Assembly: GCA_963771705.1 (NCBI GenBank)
Contig: CAVYUP010000005.1
Location: 558,001-622,000 of the forward strand
Direction: 5' to 3'
Origin: DATFVA01 sp963771705
GTDB lineage: Bacteria; Bacteroidota; Ignavibacteria; Ignavibacteriales; Ignavibacteriaceae
DNA length: 64,000 bases
The notes beneath the pieces were generated by a model that saw only the letters and a list, made by a program, of their open reading frames with translations, made no database searches and was not told where the DNA came from. Shown in pieces: positions 1-8,197 of this stretch (positions are counted from its first letter, which is position 1; every line of letters begins with the position of its first letter). A program made the translations under genes and the position numbers.

Positions 1-9
1 GAGAAATAT

Positions 10-399
10 ATGAAAAGACTTATCGGCTTTTTCGTTTTAGCAATCATTCTATCAAACTTTATTGCCTGTGCGCAGAGCGTACCGCCGCAGAACAGCATCA
101 CAGTACAAGAACTTAAAAATCAGATCAAGAATGATTCTGATCTGGTTATACTTGATGTACGCACTCCCGAGGAATTAAAAGGTCCTCTTGGTCATATTGA
201 TGGTATCATAAACATACCTGTCCAGCAGCTAGCAGGCCGGGTAAACGAGCTTGATAAGTATAAGGACAAGGAAATTGCTGTTATCTGCAGAACCGGTCAC
301 CGGTCATCTATGGGGACAAAAATCCTGCTGAATCATGGATTCACAAAGGTGGAAAATGTGGAAGGCGGGATGACTGCATACAGGGCAAAAGGCAATTAG
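10..399 (+). CDS. Rhodanese-domain lipoprotein
   Basis: Single-domain rhodanese-like protein of 129 aa, the usual size for one rhodanese module. Residues 1-19 are a hydrophobic signal sequence ending at Cys20 (FIAC), a possible but not perfect lipobox, so the protein is probably exported and perhaps lipid-anchored. The domain covers about residues 30-127. The active-site loop CRTGHRS gives the candidate catalytic Cys93, and the LDVRTPEE motif lies near residue 48. Known family members transfer sulfane sulfur or act in redox signalling; the substrate cannot be told here. It is convergent with the TPR gene, the stops being only 4 bp apart, and I see no clear terminator between them. Confidence 0.88.
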   Translation: MKRLIGFFVLAIILSNFIACAQSVPPQNSITVQELKNQIKNDSDLVILDVRTPEELKGPLGHIDGIINIPVQQLAGRVNELDKYKDKEIAVICRTGHRSSMGTKILLNHGFTKVENVEGGMTAYRAKGN

Positions 400-403
400 C
401 CCA

Positions 404-1168
404 CTACTCAAGTTTCACTAATCTTTTCTTTGCTTTTCTAATAGCGAACTTATCCCTGAAATTTTTTTGGGGATAAGTTAGTAATTCCTTTAAAAGCTTC
501 TTCTCTTTGTCTGTTTCACCCATAGCTTTATAAGTTAAAGCCAGCTGATAAGAAGCCACAATTGTGCCGGGTTTAACATCCAGCGCTTTTTTGAACATCT
601 CAACCGATTGATCAAAAGTACCTTCGGGTACATCACCGAAAAAAGTATTCGCAAACATCCTCTCGAACCAGCTGAGGTCAGCTATCTGTCTGTAATAAAT
701 TCCCAGGATCACGTATGAGAGGTACTGATCAGGATTAATCTCAAGGGATTTCTTCGCATTATCCTCAATTTTATGAGCCAGCTTAATCTTTTCTTTTCCT
801 CCTTCATACAAGGCCTGGTTGCCGAACGACATTGCAAGGTAGGCGTATGAAGCCGCGCTATCAGGAAAATTATCCTTAAGCTTTTCGGAGAATTCAATTG
901 CTTTCATAATCATTATTTCAGAACTGTCTCTTTGCCTATATTCATGGTATTCTTCACCAAGATCATTATAGGATCGCGCCAACCGGTAAAGTACTTCATA
1001 GCTATCCGGCGCCAGTTTATATGCATCCAGGTAACTGTTAAGGGCGGAGTGATTATCAAATGAAGAATAATATTCATCCCCCTGCTCTATATATTCCTCA
1101 AAATTATCCGGTAGAATCCGGTTGAAAGGAATAATAATAAGCACCAGAAAGACCAAAGCTGTCTTCAT
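404..1168 (-). CDS. Exported tetratricopeptide-repeat protein
   Basis: About 254 aa with an N-terminal hydrophobic segment (MKTALVFLVLIII) followed by helical TPR-like repeats from about residue 25 to the end. Typical TPR pattern residues are visible (YEVLYRLARSYNDLG, ASYQLALTYKAMG). I chose the ATG at 1168 because it puts the signal segment at the N-terminus. An upstream in-frame ATG at 1192 would add eight residues before it, and neither start has a well-spaced Shine-Dalgarno. TPR proteins are scaffolds, so no specific partner can be named. It lies about 45 bp behind the dienelactone-hydrolase-like gene on the same strand and is probably co-transcribed. Confidence 0.72.
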   Translation of the reverse strand: MKTALVFLVLIIIPFNRILPDNFEEYIEQGDEYYSSFDNHSALNSYLDAYKLAPDSYEVLYRLARSYNDLGEEYHEYRQRDSSEIMIMKAIEFSEKLKDNFPDSAASYAYLAMSFGNQALYEGGKEKIKLAHKIEDNAKKSLEINPDQYLSYVILGIYYRQIADLSWFERMFANTFFGDVPEGTFDQSVEMFKKALDVKPGTIVASYQLALTYKAMGETDKEKKLLKELLTYPQKNFRDKFAIRKAKKRLVKLE

Positions 1169-1212
1169 CCAGGTATATTGCTCCAACAACATGGGTTTAT
1201 TAAATGGTAAGT

Positions 1213-2028
1213 TTATAGGGATTTCTCTTTTAAATTATTATTCAGAAAAGAATAAATCTCATTCCATGCTTTCCGGGCCGCATCCTCATTATAAACCTTT
1301 GTATTGCCGGGATTCATAAACGCATGATTGGCACCGGGGTAAATTATTATATGGTTATCGACTCCTGCCTTATTAAGTGATGATTCAAATTCTTTTACGT
1401 CAGAAGGGGTTATATTCTGATCCTGTTCACCGAAGATTCCCAGTACCGGGCAGTTAATTTTTTTAAGAATCCGGGGATCTTTCTCAAGTCTGCCATAGCA
1501 GATAACACAAGCCGCAAGATCGTTTATATTAAGGGCTGTCCTGAGTGAATAACCTCCCCCCATGCACCAGCCAATTGAACCAATAAGATTATCACTTACA
1601 TCAGACCTGCCGCGAAGATAGTCGAAAGCCGATCTCAAATCCGTTGAGGCGCGTTCCTGCGGTACGCTGCCGGACAGCTTTCGTGCTTCCTCCGGGGAGG
1701 AGGTTGACTTACCATGATAAAGATCTATCGCAAGGGCGACGTACCCGCTGTCGGCAAAATCATCAGCATCCTTCTTTATCCAGTCATTCAGTCCCCACCA
1801 TTCGTGTATTACGATCAAGGCAGGAAAAGGACCGCTCCCTTCAGGGACAGCCAGGTAAGCTGAAACGGTATCTTCGCCGCTGATATATTTTATCATTTCA
1901 CTATGACTATTTTCCATTTGAACCGCCTCTCCTGATTTCTGATCCTGGCCGGGAGCGGCTTCAGCCGCTGCTGATTTCATTAGCAGAATTCCTATACAAA
2001 GTGATATAAAAAGGTAAAAGGCCTTCAT
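1213..2028 (-). CDS. Exported dienelactone hydrolase family protein
   Basis: Alpha/beta hydrolase of the dienelactone hydrolase type, 271 aa, with an N-terminal signal peptide (about residues 1-25) and a low-complexity linker to residue 45. The family triad is visible: nucleophile Cys155 in GWCMGGG, Asp203 in GEQDQ and His235 in GANHAF. HEWWG around residue 75 carries the conserved Glu76. The Cys nucleophile separates it from Ser-type esterases. Family members hydrolyse dienelactones or other small esters, and the natural substrate here is unknown. The signal peptide implies periplasmic action. It precedes the TPR gene on the same strand. Confidence 0.88.
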   Translation of the reverse strand: MKAFYLFISLCIGILLMKSAAAEAAPGQDQKSGEAVQMENSHSEMIKYISGEDTVSAYLAVPEGSGPFPALIVIHEWWGLNDWIKKDADDFADSGYVALAIDLYHGKSTSSPEEARKLSGSVPQERASTDLRSAFDYLRGRSDVSDNLIGSIGWCMGGGYSLRTALNINDLAACVICYGRLEKDPRILKKINCPVLGIFGEQDQNITPSDVKEFESSLNKAGVDNHIIIYPGANHAFMNPGNTKVYNEDAARKAWNEIYSFLNNNLKEKSL

Positions 2029-2141
2029 TATTCAACTTTCAATTATTTAATAAATAATTAAGTATAAATATTGGTATCACCGTGATAATCTGATCACATG
2101 GAATAAATGGAAGGAAAAATACCCCTTTTTACAGCAGCGTG

Positions 2142-2564
2142 CTATACCGCTATATTTCTCGGCTTCATACGGATAAGGAGGGAAAGATCTCTGGATGCGA
2201 TGATTTTCTTTCCCTGACATTTGTACACAAGAACAAGTGCCTCATCTAAAGGTGAACCGTCATCCTTGAAGATAGGGAGTATGTTATTTAGGGGAACAAC
2301 TTCTTTTTGTACCTGAACAAAATTTTTAGCCTCAAGATAATCGAGAAGATTTACAAACTTTTTTATTTTTCCAAAAAACCGGTTTTCATCCACCGGCACG
2401 ATAATCTCATCAGTATTAAACACAACATTAAAATACCAGAAATGATTTATCTTATAATGAACCCGTATATACGAGCAGCATTCTGTTATAAAAGATTCAA
2501 CATCGGTTATCTTACCATCCGATATTTTCTGAATTATGGCTTTATCTTCTTCATCAAAATACAT
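2142..2564 (-). CDS. Hypothetical protein
   Basis: 140 aa, no signal peptide or membrane segment, no family recognised. The composition is that of a normal folded cytoplasmic protein, with alternating hydrophobic strands (HFWYFNVVF, EALVLVYKCQGKKIIASRDLSLLIRM) and a Cys pair near residue 28. It stands alone between the dienelactone-hydrolase gene upstream on the map and an unrelated plus-strand membrane gene. The reading frame is uninterrupted and the codon usage ordinary, which is the main support for it being real. Confidence 0.6.
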   Translation of the reverse strand: MYFDEEDKAIIQKISDGKITDVESFITECCSYIRVHYKINHFWYFNVVFNTDEIIVPVDENRFFGKIKKFVNLLDYLEAKNFVQVQKEVVPLNNILPIFKDDGSPLDEALVLVYKCQGKKIIASRDLSLLIRMKPRNIAV

Positions 2565-2768
2565 TAACGCCTCTCGTTTTTCCCTGCAGGATGCAATAGG
2601 AGTGCCAATTCATTTATTCTCTATGCGCCGCGAAATAAAAGCTATCTGCTTCAAAGGTTGACGCCGATGTCATTTCTGACGGAAGAGATAATGTGATTTT
2701 GCGCCTGAGACCCGATATGTATTACGGTATAAAACATGATTTATAATAAGTAAACGAATATTTATATT

Positions 2769-3194
2769 ATGCGAAAACTAAGAATAGCACTGGGAATAAT
2801 AATTTCAGATTTAGGCGGGATAGCCTTTGCATCAATTCCGCTTGTGATATTTTTATCATTCTCAAATTTCTTTGTAAGCACGTCGGGAATTAAACCTTTA
2901 ATGGCAGCTTTCCTGCTGCTTGTATTGCTTTCATTTTTCATACTGCCTTTCCGTTTCATGCTGATTGGAGCAGAACTTTTGAAAATTGAGCTTGATAAAT
3001 ACGGTAGACTTTCAGTAGCGATTATCGGCGGATTGACCGGGGGTTGTCTTTTTTACTTTATTGTACTTTCCCGTTTTTCACTCGACTGGTTCAATATTTT
3101 TGATTATGCTTTAATCGGAGTAATTCAAAGTGTTTTTGTACAGCTGATATATAACTATGTTCCTGAACACTGGAAAATGCAGCCGGCAGAATAA
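2769..3194 (+). CDS. Small integral membrane protein
   Basis: 141 aa with about four hydrophobic segments (near residues 5-30, 40-65, 75-100 and 105-130) and little else, so it should lie in the inner membrane. No family is recognised. It is convergent with the NRDE-family gene, the 3' ends being 28 bp apart. No obvious Shine-Dalgarno precedes the ATG, which is common in this lineage. Confidence 0.62.
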   Translation: MRKLRIALGIIISDLGGIAFASIPLVIFLSFSNFFVSTSGIKPLMAAFLLLVLLSFFILPFRFMLIGAELLKIELDKYGRLSVAIIGGLTGGCLFYFIVLSRFSLDWFNIFDYALIGVIQSVFVQLIYNYVPEHWKMQPAE

Positions 3195-3222
3195 CTTTAG
3201 TTTATCAAGGTGGAGGGTTCTG

Positions 3223-4002
3223 TCAAGTTCTGTCAGGTATTTCGAGCTTAAAGCTGAACCTGGATTCAATCCATTCACCTGTTCTGGTATCAAGCGACTT
3301 TTCAACAAACAAAACTTCATTAACGCTGTTCACAAGAATAATAGTAGAAGATCTTGTTCCGTATTTATCACTCTTTATAAAAACAGGGGATATTGCTTTT
3401 TCAAGTTCCCGGCTCAAACCGGTATCGGGAAGCTGGTCATCCGGAGCCTCACGATCATCTGATAATATGCCAAACAAGTCTTCCTCTGAAATTTTTTCCT
3501 TCGAAACAGTACTAATGAAAGCTTTCTTACTCACAACCACCTTAGGCCAGGGTGTATCAAGCAGATGATTACTCAAGCCGTAAACTCCAGAAGAAAGTTT
3601 ATCTGCTTTCTTTGTTTGATTTGAGAAGTAAAAAAGGTTTTCCAGATCAGAAAAAAGCAGGTTATAGCCGTTATACAGATCGGACTTCCTTATCAGGTTT
3701 TTACCATATTCAAATGCAGGAATTTGCGAGACCAGGAAGTTCAGAGTTAACAATCCTCTTGTTGGAGCATTTTCTTTAATCGTACGCATATCCCTATAGT
3801 TAGTTATTGCCGCGAACCTTCCCGACTTAGTAATTCCAAGCCAGGTTCCTCCCGCTTCAATATCCTTTCCGGCAAGAAGAAAAGGGTAATCATCCCAGAA
3901 GCCGGCTTTCTCCGTGGGTCTGGCGTAAAACTCGTCCCTGTTTGCTGCCACAACGAGAGGATATTCAGGATTGGTATTATATGATATTAAGAGTAAACAC
4001 AT
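3223..4002 (-). CDS. NRDE (TANGO2-like) family protein
   Basis: About 259 aa. The name-giving NRDE motif sits at residues 21-24 (VAANRDEFY), followed by GGTWLGI near residue 50 and an FAAITNYRD strand; all are hallmarks of the NRDE/TANGO2 family. I place the start at 4002, so that Cys2 follows the initiator Met (MCLLLISYN) as in other family members. The frame stays open ten codons upstream, but those codons are simply the translation of an A-rich direct repeat (4006-4047). Eukaryotic TANGO2 has been linked to haem and lipid handling; the bacterial role is not settled. Confidence 0.85.
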   Translation of the reverse strand: MCLLLISYNTNPEYPLVVAANRDEFYARPTEKAGFWDDYPFLLAGKDIEAGGTWLGITKSGRFAAITNYRDMRTIKENAPTRGLLTLNFLVSQIPAFEYGKNLIRKSDLYNGYNLLFSDLENLFYFSNQTKKADKLSSGVYGLSNHLLDTPWPKVVVSKKAFISTVSKEKISEEDLFGILSDDREAPDDQLPDTGLSRELEKAISPVFIKSDKYGTRSSTIILVNSVNEVLFVEKSLDTRTGEWIESRFSFKLEIPDRT

Positions 4003-4005
4003 GGT

Positions 4006-4121
4006 CAAGTAAAAAGTAAAAAGTGAAACCAAGTAAAAAGTAAAAAGAAATAAGGAGAAAGAAAAAGGAGGAAGGTAGGGGTTGCTTCGATCGAGGACTC
4101 CCTCAAGTAAAAAGTAAAAAG
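4006..4121. repeat. Three copies of an 18-bp A-rich direct repeat
   Basis: CAAGTAAAAAGTAAAAAG occurs at 4006-4023, 4030-4047 and 4104-4121, each itself a tandem of GTAAAAA units. The first copy begins 4 bp upstream of the NRDE start codon, so the repeats occupy the 5' untranslated region and promoter of that minus-strand gene. The origin (replication slippage or a dispersed repeat) is unknown. Confidence 0.85.
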
Positions 4122-4147
4122 AGGGGTCGGGAGAATGAAATTACAAA

Positions 4148-4188
4148 AGAGATAAAAAGAAAAGCCTGCAGAGTCAGTCTACAGGCTT
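4148..4188 (-). terminator. Rho-independent terminator of the acidic small protein gene
   Basis: On the minus strand an 11-bp stem with one mismatch (arms 4178-4188 and 4162-4172, loop 4173-4177) is followed by TTTTCTTTTT. It lies 33 bp past the stop of the gene at 4222-4494. Confidence 0.75.
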
Positions 4189-4221
4189 CAATTAAATCAG
4201 CATCACTTATCCGGAATCCGT

Positions 4222-4494
4222 TTAATCCTCTTCTTCATCGTCAATATCAACATCTTCGTCTTCCTCTTCTTCGGGATCCCACAGCTCATCATTTACATCA
4301 TCAGGTTCAGGATCGAATTCGCTGTCATCAGAAGGGTCGTATTTTTCAGCTAAACGAAGATATCCGGTCTTTCCCGATTTTTCTTTTTCAGAGAAATCTT
4401 CATCTTTATGCTCTTTCATCTTATCCTCACGTATCTTTTCACCTCGTTCAGACCTTCCCTTTTTCGCTCTTTCATCTCTTTCCCTGGAATCCAT
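4222..4494 (-). CDS. Highly charged acidic-tail small protein
   Basis: 90 aa with a strongly polarised composition. The first 45 residues are Lys/Arg/Glu-rich and the last 30 almost entirely Asp/Glu (tail EEEEDEDVDIDDEEED), with only a short ordinary stretch (GYLRLAEKYDP) between. No domain is recognised and disorder is likely. A good terminator follows, and the ORF starts just after a GGAGGAATT-like ribosome site, so I believe it is expressed. It might be a nucleic-acid or ribosome-associated modulator, but that is a guess. Confidence 0.65.
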   Translation of the reverse strand: MDSRERDERAKKGRSERGEKIREDKMKEHKDEDFSEKEKSGKTGYLRLAEKYDPSDDSEFDPEPDDVNDELWDPEEEEDEDVDIDDEEED

Positions 4495-4609
4495 AATTCC
4501 TCCTAATTAAGTTAGTTTTATTTATTCACTGAAAAGATATTTGCGAATAACTTAGGATCAAAACAATTCAATCTGAGATACCGCACAGTGTGATGAAGTA
4601 CAAGGTGAA

Positions 4610-4891
4610 CTATTGGACAGCTATACCGGGTGAAAATGCTATAAAACCTGCGATATTCAGGTCCTCATTTTTAACATCAGGATAATACCAGGCTCCGTTC
4701 CAGTTAATAGCATCGCCGACCCTGATGTTATAGAAATTAGCAGTACCCAGATCGGCATCAATATGCTTGGTATAGCTTTTCTGCAGATACTCTTTTTTGA
4801 CTGAATTCGGGGGGAAATAGATATATCCGTTCAATTCTTTAACCTTCTTACTCTCAGCAATAACTTCACCATTCCAGACAGCTTTTGCCAT
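4610..4891 (-). CDS. DUF427 domain protein
   Basis: 93 aa, a complete single DUF427 module. The family pattern is visible throughout: VWNGEVIAES at the N-terminus, YFPPNSVKKEYL near residue 30, then AWYYPDVK and GFIAFSPG at the end. The family is a small beta fold of unknown function. It is monocistronic by spacing, with a GGAGG ribosome site just upstream (AATGGAGGAAAAATATG). Confidence 0.88.
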   Translation of the reverse strand: MAKAVWNGEVIAESKKVKELNGYIYFPPNSVKKEYLQKSYTKHIDADLGTANFYNIRVGDAINWNGAWYYPDVKNEDLNIAGFIAFSPGIAVQ

Positions 4892-5345
4892 ATTTTTCCT
4901 CCATTAATTAAATGATATAATTAACTTTAAAAATAAATTACCAATTCTTTATGCGTGTTCTCACAATAATATAATGTTGAATTAATTTCAATCCCCTTAA
5001 TTTTCGCCTTCCGGGCGTGAACCTCTGCCTAGTTGATTTTGTTCGCATATTAGGTATTTTAGTACACTAGAAAATAAAAGAATAGGAATATAAATAGATA
5101 ATTAGTTACTGCAATCCGAGAACCATCAGCCCATGGAAAAAATTTCAGTTTCATTACAAGAAACCGCTATAAAGCATATGATTTATTAATGTATAATATT
5201 ACAGAAATGAATTATTGTGTATAAAGGCCTGATGTATAAAATTGGTTGAAGACTGCGTAAAGAATCTCTAAAAATATATCCCGTTTCAGATTCAGTGGTA
5301 ATGAAATTTCTCTTTTTAAGTTGACAGCATTAAAGGAGAACCTTT
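4892..5345. other. Intergenic region, no gene seen
   Basis: 454 bp of AT-rich DNA between divergent genes. I see no convincing ORF, RNA gene or strong palindrome. It must hold the promoters of DUF427 (minus) and the TonB-receptor operon (plus). A TATAAT hexamer occurs near 5192 but has no recognisable -35 partner. An AAAGGAG ribosome site lies at about 5332-5338 before the receptor gene. Confidence 0.6.
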
Positions 5346-8183
5346 ATGAAAAAATTTTTACTGATTATAATTTACACCCTTTCAGTATCTACTTTAATAT
5401 TCGCGGGATCTACAGGCAAGCTTACAGGGAAGGTAACTGATAAATCTACCGGCGAAGCAATTCCTTTTGTAAACGTGGTTATCACGGGAACAACAATGGG
5501 CGCTGCGAGTGACATCGACGGAATTTATACCATTCTGAATATTCCACCCGGCACTTATTCTGTAAAAGCATCCGCAATAGGTTATAACAGCATAACCGTT
5601 CAGAATGTAAAGATTCAGATTGATTTTACAACCAAAGTTGACTTTTCATTAACCCCAACCAGCGTTGAATTAGGGGAAGAAGTAGTTGTAACTGCAAGTA
5701 AACCTCTGGTTCAAAAAGACCTTACCTCTTCAACAGCAATAATCAGTGCCCAGGATATCCAGACCTTACCGATAACCAGCTTTCAAGATGCTTTACAATT
5801 ACAAGCAGGAATTGTGAAGGATAAAAATGGTGATTTTCACTTCCGCGGAGGAAGAAAGGGAGAAGTATCCTTCTGGATTGACGGTGTACCGGTTACTGAT
5901 GCATACAGCGGAGGTACCGTAGTTGATGTCAACAAAAATTCAATTCAGGAAATGCAGCTGATTACGGGTGCTTTTAATGCTGAATATGGGCAGGCGATGA
6001 GCGGAATAGTGAATATTGCCACCAAATCCGGAGGAAATGAGATACATGGCAGCCTTACCGGTTATCAGGGAGCTTATGTTACTCAGTACTCCGATCTTTT
6101 CTATGGAACACAGAGGCTAGATCCTTTTTCCGGGGGTACGGAAAACAAAATAAGCTGGCTGGAAGGATCGTTAAGCGGTCCCATTTTGAGTGATGTTCTT
6201 ACATATTATGTTAATGCCCGTTACTACTCAACCGGAGGCTACCTGTTCGGCCAACGCAAATACAATACCTTTGATATAGCTAATACAACTGATCCTAATC
6301 CAGAGAACTGGAACATTCAGCAAACGGGTGACGGTTCCATCGTATCTATGGCTCCTTTCAGAGAAGCATACGCTCAGGGGAAATTTACACTTAAAATTTC
6401 ACCGGCATTCACTATCGCATATGATTATATACTGGATAATACATCCGGCATGAATTATGATTTTGCCTACAAGTATAATCCCGGAGGACTGTTAAGCAAT
6501 TTCAAGAAAGGCTACTTAAATTCATTAACAGTTACTCATGCCCTGGGAAGCAGCACGTTTTACACGGTTGGTTTATCTAATTACTTTACTGATTACAGGC
6601 AATACCTAGATCAGTCATCTTTTTCTCTATCTGATCTATTTAACAGAAATGATCCATTCGATCAGAAATATGTGCATACTAAACTGCTTACTGCTCCTGA
6701 AGCCACCTTCTATACAGGCGGTACAAATATGACTCATAATGTCAGGAGTACTAATACCTATGTAGCAAAAATAGATCTGACCAGCCAGGTTTCAAATAAT
6801 CATGAAATTAAAACGGGAGCTTTATTCAACTATTACACACTGTTTTTACATAATATCAACTTACATATGTCGCAGGCTGACAATAACAGAGACCCTGTTG
6901 TAGATGGTAAACCCTTTCTGCAGGAGCCGCCGGTAATACCATCTATTGAAAGTCAGGATAATCAACTTTACCAGCACAATCCCTGGCAGGCATCATTTTA
7001 CGCACAAGACAAGATGGAATTCCAATCTTTAATAGTGAATTTCGGACTGAGATTTGATTACTTCCACCCGGATGGTAAAATTTTAGCAGATCCAGCCGAC
7101 CCGAATGTTTATCTACCTGTGAAACCTCAGAATCAGGATAGTGTTGTTGCACCAGGAGGGACGCATGCTCAGGCAGTTGCAAAAAGGAAAACATACTGGT
7201 ATAAAGAAGCTTCAGACAAATGGCAGGTTAGTCCAAGACTTGGAGTATCTTTCCCGATAACTGACAGGGGGATCATCCATTTTTCGTACGGACTATTTTT
7301 TCAGATCCCATCATTTGAAAGATTGTATGAAAACCCGATGTATAAACTTCCGGTAACAGGCGGCAGTACAAATCTCGGAATAATAGGCAACCCTGATCTA
7401 AAACCTGAACAAACGACAAGCGGTGAATTAGGCGTACAGCAGCAGATAACCGATGATATCGCAATTGACATAACCGGCTACTTCAGGGACATCAGGAACC
7501 TGGCAGGAACGCTTAATGAAATTCAGTACGTTTTCGGCGGAACAAAAATATACAGCAAATATGTAAACACCGATTTTGGTTTTGTAAGAGGAATCGTACT
7601 GTCAATCAATAAACGATTTTCCGAAGGAATTTCTGCCACGCTGGATTACACATTCCAGACAGCTAAAGGAAACGCTTCTGATCCCGCCGCCTCATTCAAT
7701 TTAAGAAACAGCGGAGTACAACCCGAAACACAATTAATCCCGCTTGATTGGGATCAGACACACACCGTTAATGCTACTTTTAATTACGTTAACAAAACAT
7801 CAGACTGGGGCGGAAGCCTTATTTTTAGATTCAGTACAGGGCAGCCATATACTCCTCAAGGCATAACCAATGTAGGAACTTTAGTTTACAACTCTCAAAA
7901 TATTCCTCCCAGTACCAACATTGACATCCGGCTTTATAAAGACTTCAGAATCGGCAATGCTTCAATAATATCATTATTCCTGAGGATTAATAATCTGCTT
8001 GATACAAAAAACCCAACGCAGGTATTTACAGATACCGGACAGCCGAACTGGTCTCTGGATGAACAACAACAATTAAGAATAGGCGGCATTCGTCAAGTTT
8101 CCTCTGTAGTTGACTGGTTTACACGGCCGAACTATTATTCCGAACCAAGAAGAGTAGAATTGGGAACTTCATTTTCATTTTAA
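5346..8183 (+). CDS. TonB-dependent receptor with carboxypeptidase-like N-terminal domain
   Basis: 945 aa outer-membrane receptor. Signal peptide at 1-21; a carboxypeptidase-regulatory-like beta domain at about 25-105 (GKVTDKSTGEAIPFVNVVI, then DIDGIYTILNIPPGTYSV); a plug domain at about 115-245 (DALQLQAGI, FRGGRKGEVSFWIDGVPV, GQAMSGIVNIATKSGG); then a long 22-strand-type barrel ending in ELGTSFSF with the terminal aromatic. Such proteins import ligands, or act as secretion partners, using TonB energy. The ligand is unknown and no SusD partner follows, so it is not a classical glycan-uptake pair. It is first of four co-directional genes, 14 bp before the next. Confidence 0.92.
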   Translation: MKKFLLIIIYTLSVSTLIFAGSTGKLTGKVTDKSTGEAIPFVNVVITGTTMGAASDIDGIYTILNIPPGTYSVKASAIGYNSITVQNVKIQIDFTTKVDFSLTPTSVELGEEVVVTASKPLVQKDLTSSTAIISAQDIQTLPITSFQDALQLQAGIVKDKNGDFHFRGGRKGEVSFWIDGVPVTDAYSGGTVVDVNKNSIQEMQLITGAFNAEYGQAMSGIVNIATKSGGNEIHGSLTGYQGAYVTQYSDLFYGTQRLDPFSGGTENKISWLEGSLSGPILSDVLTYYVNARYYSTGGYLFGQRKYNTFDIANTTDPNPENWNIQQTGDGSIVSMAPFREAYAQGKFTLKISPAFTIAYDYILDNTSGMNYDFAYKYNPGGLLSNFKKGYLNSLTVTHALGSSTFYTVGLSNYFTDYRQYLDQSSFSLSDLFNRNDPFDQKYVHTKLLTAPEATFYTGGTNMTHNVRSTNTYVAKIDLTSQVSNNHEIKTGALFNYYTLFLHNINLHMSQADNNRDPVVDGKPFLQEPPVIPSIESQDNQLYQHNPWQASFYAQDKMEFQSLIVNFGLRFDYFHPDGKILADPADPNVYLPVKPQNQDSVVAPGGTHAQAVAKRKTYWYKEASDKWQVSPRLGVSFPITDRGIIHFSYGLFFQIPSFERLYENPMYKLPVTGGSTNLGIIGNPDLKPEQTTSGELGVQQQITDDIAIDITGYFRDIRNLAGTLNEIQYVFGGTKIYSKYVNTDFGFVRGIVLSINKRFSEGISATLDYTFQTAKGNASDPAASFNLRNSGVQPETQLIPLDWDQTHTVNATFNYVNKTSDWGGSLIFRFSTGQPYTPQGITNVGTLVYNSQNIPPSTNIDIRLYKDFRIGNASIISLFLRINNLLDTKNPTQVFTDTGQPNWSLDEQQQLRIGGIRQVSSVVDWFTRPNYYSEPRRVELGTSFSF

Positions 8184-8197
8184 GTCACAGGTTTAAA

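Noticed and set aside
2602..2746. Possible frameshifted short gene (MRREIKAICFKG, then in another frame DADVISDGRDNVILRL)
   Set aside because: Under 50 codons, no homology recognised and no ribosome site; cannot be told from chance open frame, though a relic is possible.
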